NCBI GenBank assembly: GCA_002307295.1
Contig: DBTY01000038.1
Span: 62,001-126,000, forward strand
DNA from: Ignavibacteriales bacterium UBA1304
Lineage (GTDB): Bacteria; Bacteroidota; Ignavibacteria; Ignavibacteriales; Ignavibacteriaceae
Direction of reading: 5' to 3'
DNA: 64,000 bases
The notes beneath the pieces are model-generated. The model saw only the letters and a list, made by a program, of their open reading frames with translations, did not search any database and was not told where the DNA came from. The position numbers and the translations under genes are program-made. How positions within the stretch are numbered: the stretch's first letter is position 1; every line of letters begins with the position of its first letter. Below are positions 62,103-64,000 of this stretch, one piece after another.

Positions 62103-62879
62103 TTAATTTTCTTTTCTGTATGTAAAATTAGCCGAAGCCTGAGCGATTGGAGTGAGTATAATTTCGTTTATATTTACATGAGCAGGGCGCGTAGCACAGT
62201 AAATAATAGCGTCGGCAACGTCGTCGGCTGAAAGAGGAATTAGTCCCTTATAAACCTTATTTGCGCGGCTTTCGTCTCCATGGAAACGAACTTTGCTAAA
62301 ATTTGTTTCAACCATCCCGGGGTCTACTGAAGTAACTTTTATATTTTTATCAAGCAGGTCTATACGGAAGCTTTCAGAAAGGGCTTTAACGCCAAACTTA
62401 GTGGCGCAATAAACGTTTCCCGCAGGGTATACGTCGTGTCCGGCTGTTGAGCCAAGATTTATGATATGACCGCTTTTGCGAGGAACCATAAATTGCAGGG
62501 CTTCATACGTTACATAAAGAAGTCCTTTTAGATTTGTATCAATCATTTCTTCCCAGTCTTTGCTCTTTCCGGAATCTATTTTATCCAATCCGCGCGATAA
62601 ACCGGCGTTATTAATAAGAACGTCAATTTTTTGCCATTCAACCGGGAGCGCCGCAAATACTTTCTGAACGGCGCTTTTTTTTCTGACGTCTAATTCAGCG
62701 CAGTAAACTTTAATTTTATATTTTTCAGTAAGCTCTTTTGATAGTTCCTTCAAAATAGGGAGCCGACGCGCAAGTAAAATAAGATTAGCTTTTTCTTTTG
62801 CAAAATGTTTTGCGCAGGCTGCGCCAATTCCGGAGGTCGCTCCGGTAATGACGACTATTTTGTTTTTCAATCCTTTCAT
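62103..62879 (-). CDS. Short-chain dehydrogenase/reductase (YdfG-like)
   Basis: The 258-residue SDR has the cofactor loop TGATSGIG at 12-19, NNAG at 90-93, the catalytic Ser144, and YxxxK at Tyr157-Lys161. ARRLPILKELSKEL after strand 2 fits an NADP-type pocket with Arg. LTPIAQ near the C-terminus is like YdfG (NADP-dependent 3-hydroxy acid dehydrogenase) relatives. The exact substrate cannot be told. It starts 18 nt after the upstream glycoside-hydrolase-like gene on the same strand, so they are probably co-transcribed. Confidence 0.88.
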   Translation of the reverse strand: MKGLKNKIVVITGATSGIGAACAKHFAKEKANLILLARRLPILKELSKELTEKYKIKVYCAELDVRKKSAVQKVFAALPVEWQKIDVLINNAGLSRGLDKIDSGKSKDWEEMIDTNLKGLLYVTYEALQFMVPRKSGHIINLGSTAGHDVYPAGNVYCATKFGVKALSESFRIDLLDKNIKVTSVDPGMVETNFSKVRFHGDESRANKVYKGLIPLSADDVADAIIYCATRPAHVNINEIILTPIAQASANFTYRKEN

Positions 62880-62897
62880 TTCAATCCTTATATTCAG

Positions 62898-64000
62898 TTA
62901 TCTTTCAATCCAGCTGGTTCGTTTTGTAGAAAAATCCGGAGAAATTACTTCAAACGGATATGCTTTTACAAATGCATTTTCCCAATCGGTTACGGAGTTT
63001 TTTGTCTGCCAGCTATTATCGCTTATTAAATTAGTTATTTTATCGCCGCATTTAATTTCGGAAATTAAATTAAATCCCGCGCTGCCGTTGCTGTTAAATG
63101 TTTCTACTTCTACTTCGATTGTATTAGCGCCTTTTACAAGATACCTGGCAACGTCAATAAATTTTATTCTTTTATACTCGGTCACAAGCGAAAGAGATTT
63201 CCTTACAAAAACTTCGTCCACAAATTTCCCGTTTATTGTAAGTCTTGCATGAGTGTCTCCCAATAGTTGCAGCATCGCGCTTGAAGGAGCTTCGTCAAGT
63301 TCAAATTCCTTTTTGAAAGTCGCCTGAGTAGCAGTTACTGTCGTATCATTTTTAACAGGGGAGTATATCCACTTGCTGCTAATTAAAGGCTTAACAAGAT
63401 GTTCGTTTCTATTAACCTGTCCCTTTATTTCGTCGAAATACGCTATCAGACGGTCAAACTTGTTCTCAATCAGATTGAGGTTGTCCTGTTTGTAATATTT
63501 AAGCCAGAGAGTCTTATACTCGTTTTTAAGAGACTTTAAGTCCGATATATTTTTATCAATCAATGCAGGCAGTTGATCGTTTGCAAGGTCATAGCCATAC
63601 ATTTTATATTGCAAAGCAAGCTGAGTTTCAAGTTTCGTTTTATACCAAAGATCTAACTTCACCAGAAATTTCAATAGTTCAAAATGGTCTTTATTCTTTT
63701 TTACTAAAGGCTCCACCTGCTCAATATTTTTAGATATGCCGGGCATCGTATACTCAATCCAGCTAATTCTTCCGGTTGCGGCCATTTGGTTTTCCCAATA
63801 CATAGGCGCTCTGAAAGGAAGCAACGGATGACGCCAGATAGAGTGCCACATAGCCTGGTTCAAAGGATTTGCAAAGCTTTCATAAAGCTGTGGAATTCTG
63901 CCGTCGTCAATTCCAAAGAAATCATAAAAATAATTTTGAGCAAAATTGCCTGCGTCGCTGCCTTCAAAATTCCATGCGCATTGAGCCGACCACGCATAAT
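62898..64000 (-). CDS. Glycoside-hydrolase-like secreted protein, C-terminal part, truncated by the window edge
   Basis: The frame is open from 62898 up to base 64000 with no stop, so the gene begins outside the window and the TTG at 63863 is internal. The visible start contains YAWSAQCAWNFEGSDAG and FFGIDDG, which look like the end of a TIM-barrel glycosidase catalytic domain. A helical region follows (about 63430-63720). The final ~150 residues form a jelly-roll-like module, with ARLTINGKFVDEVFVRK and ARYLVKGANTIEVEVETF, typical of sugar-binding domains. I cannot assign a GH family. It lies upstream of the SDR gene. Confidence 0.7.
   Translation of the reverse strand, partial: YAWSAQCAWNFEGSDAGNFAQNYFYDFFGIDDGRIPQLYESFANPLNQAMWHSIWRHPLLPFRAPMYWENQMAATGRISWIEYTMPGISKNIEQVEPLVKKNKDHFELLKFLVKLDLWYKTKLETQLALQYKMYGYDLANDQLPALIDKNISDLKSLKNEYKTLWLKYYKQDNLNLIENKFDRLIAYFDEIKGQVNRNEHLVKPLISSKWIYSPVKNDTTVTATQATFKKEFELDEAPSSAMLQLLGDTHARLTINGKFVDEVFVRKSLSLVTEYKRIKFIDVARYLVKGANTIEVEVETFNSNGSAGFNLISEIKCGDKITNLISDNSWQTKNSVTDWENAFVKAYPFEVISPDFSTKRTSWIER

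Noticed and set aside
62848..63252. A 134-codon plus-strand frame over the SDR start and the glycosidase-like gene end.
   Set aside because: It overlaps two better-supported minus-strand genes and looks like an antisense shadow.
1..64000. CRISPR arrays, insertion sequences, prophage, integrases, tRNA or rRNA genes.
   Set aside because: No regularly spaced repeats, transposase-like or integrase-like proteins, or tRNA-like cloverleaf sequences were seen on either strand.

Overview
The window is a gene-dense, low-GC chromosomal segment that is almost entirely core metabolism and envelope biogenesis. It contains no transposase, integrase, phage gene, CRISPR array, rRNA or tRNA that I can recognise. 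Several traits point to the Bacteroidota/Chlorobiota (FCB) side of bacteria, most likely an Ignavibacteriota-like (Ignavibacterium/Melioribacter type) organism: an LpxC-FabZ fusion, candidate promoters of the TTG-N19/20-TAnnTTTG type, BamA with tandem OmpH/Skp proteins, menaquinone genes, LytS/LytTR regulation, and a dcw cluster that includes murF. The lineage is an inference from gene content; no 16S gene is present. The cell is Gram-negative (lipid A, heptose, BamA and TamB genes), with meso-diaminopimelate peptidoglycan predicted from the MurE DNPR motif.

Layout. (1) 1-2150: the end of the translation operon tsf-pyrH-frr. (2) 2245-5519: an L,D-transpeptidase-fold protein lacking the catalytic cysteine, a lipoprotein and an Omp85-type outer-membrane protein. 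(3) 5516-9555, minus strand: menH-menB-menA-menE, late menaquinone synthesis. (4) 9680-10210: a secreted unknown, then a gene-free stretch leading to an mraZ promoter with MraZ boxes. (5) 10730-27135: one unbroken dcw operon, mraZ-rsmH-ftsL-ftsI-murE-murF-mraY-murD-ftsW-murG-(PH-like membrane protein)-murC-ftsQ-ftsA-ftsZ, ended by a terminator. (6) 27218-27412: a small CPXCG zinc-binding-type protein. (7) 27595-33144: uppS-bamA-ompH-ompH-lpxD. (8) 33332-35509: elbB and isocitrate dehydrogenase, converging on a 16-bp perfect hairpin. (9) 35740-39501: lpxC/fabZ-lpxA-lipM-like-panB. (10) 39541-51925: a propeller protein, hldA, hldC, tamB, rnr, and a large metallopeptidase/beta-propeller/beta-barrel fusion. 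(11) 52125-53131: an FmdB-type zinc ribbon and a lipoprotein. (12) 53412-57748: prs-rplY-pth, rpsF-ssb-rpsR-rplI and convergent rpmB. (13) 58006-60859: a LytS/LytTR two-component pair beside two convergent paralogous small membrane proteins. (14) 61443-64000: a YciO-family protein, an SDR oxidoreductase, and the C-terminal part of a glycoside-hydrolase-like protein running off the window.

Together the genes describe how the cell builds its envelope: undecaprenyl carrier (uppS), peptidoglycan precursors and divisome (dcw), lipid A (lpxC, fabZ, lpxA, lpxD), core heptose (hldA, hldC), and outer-membrane protein insertion and transport (bamA, ompH, tamB). I found no clear new multi-gene defence or mobile system. 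The most unusual items are the Cys-to-Ser L,D-transpeptidase homologue, the extra PH-like membrane gene inside the dcw cluster, the three-part metallopeptidase-propeller-barrel protein, the two-component/paralogue locus with a 13-bp inverted repeat, and the candidate ribosomal-protein leader hairpin before rpsF.
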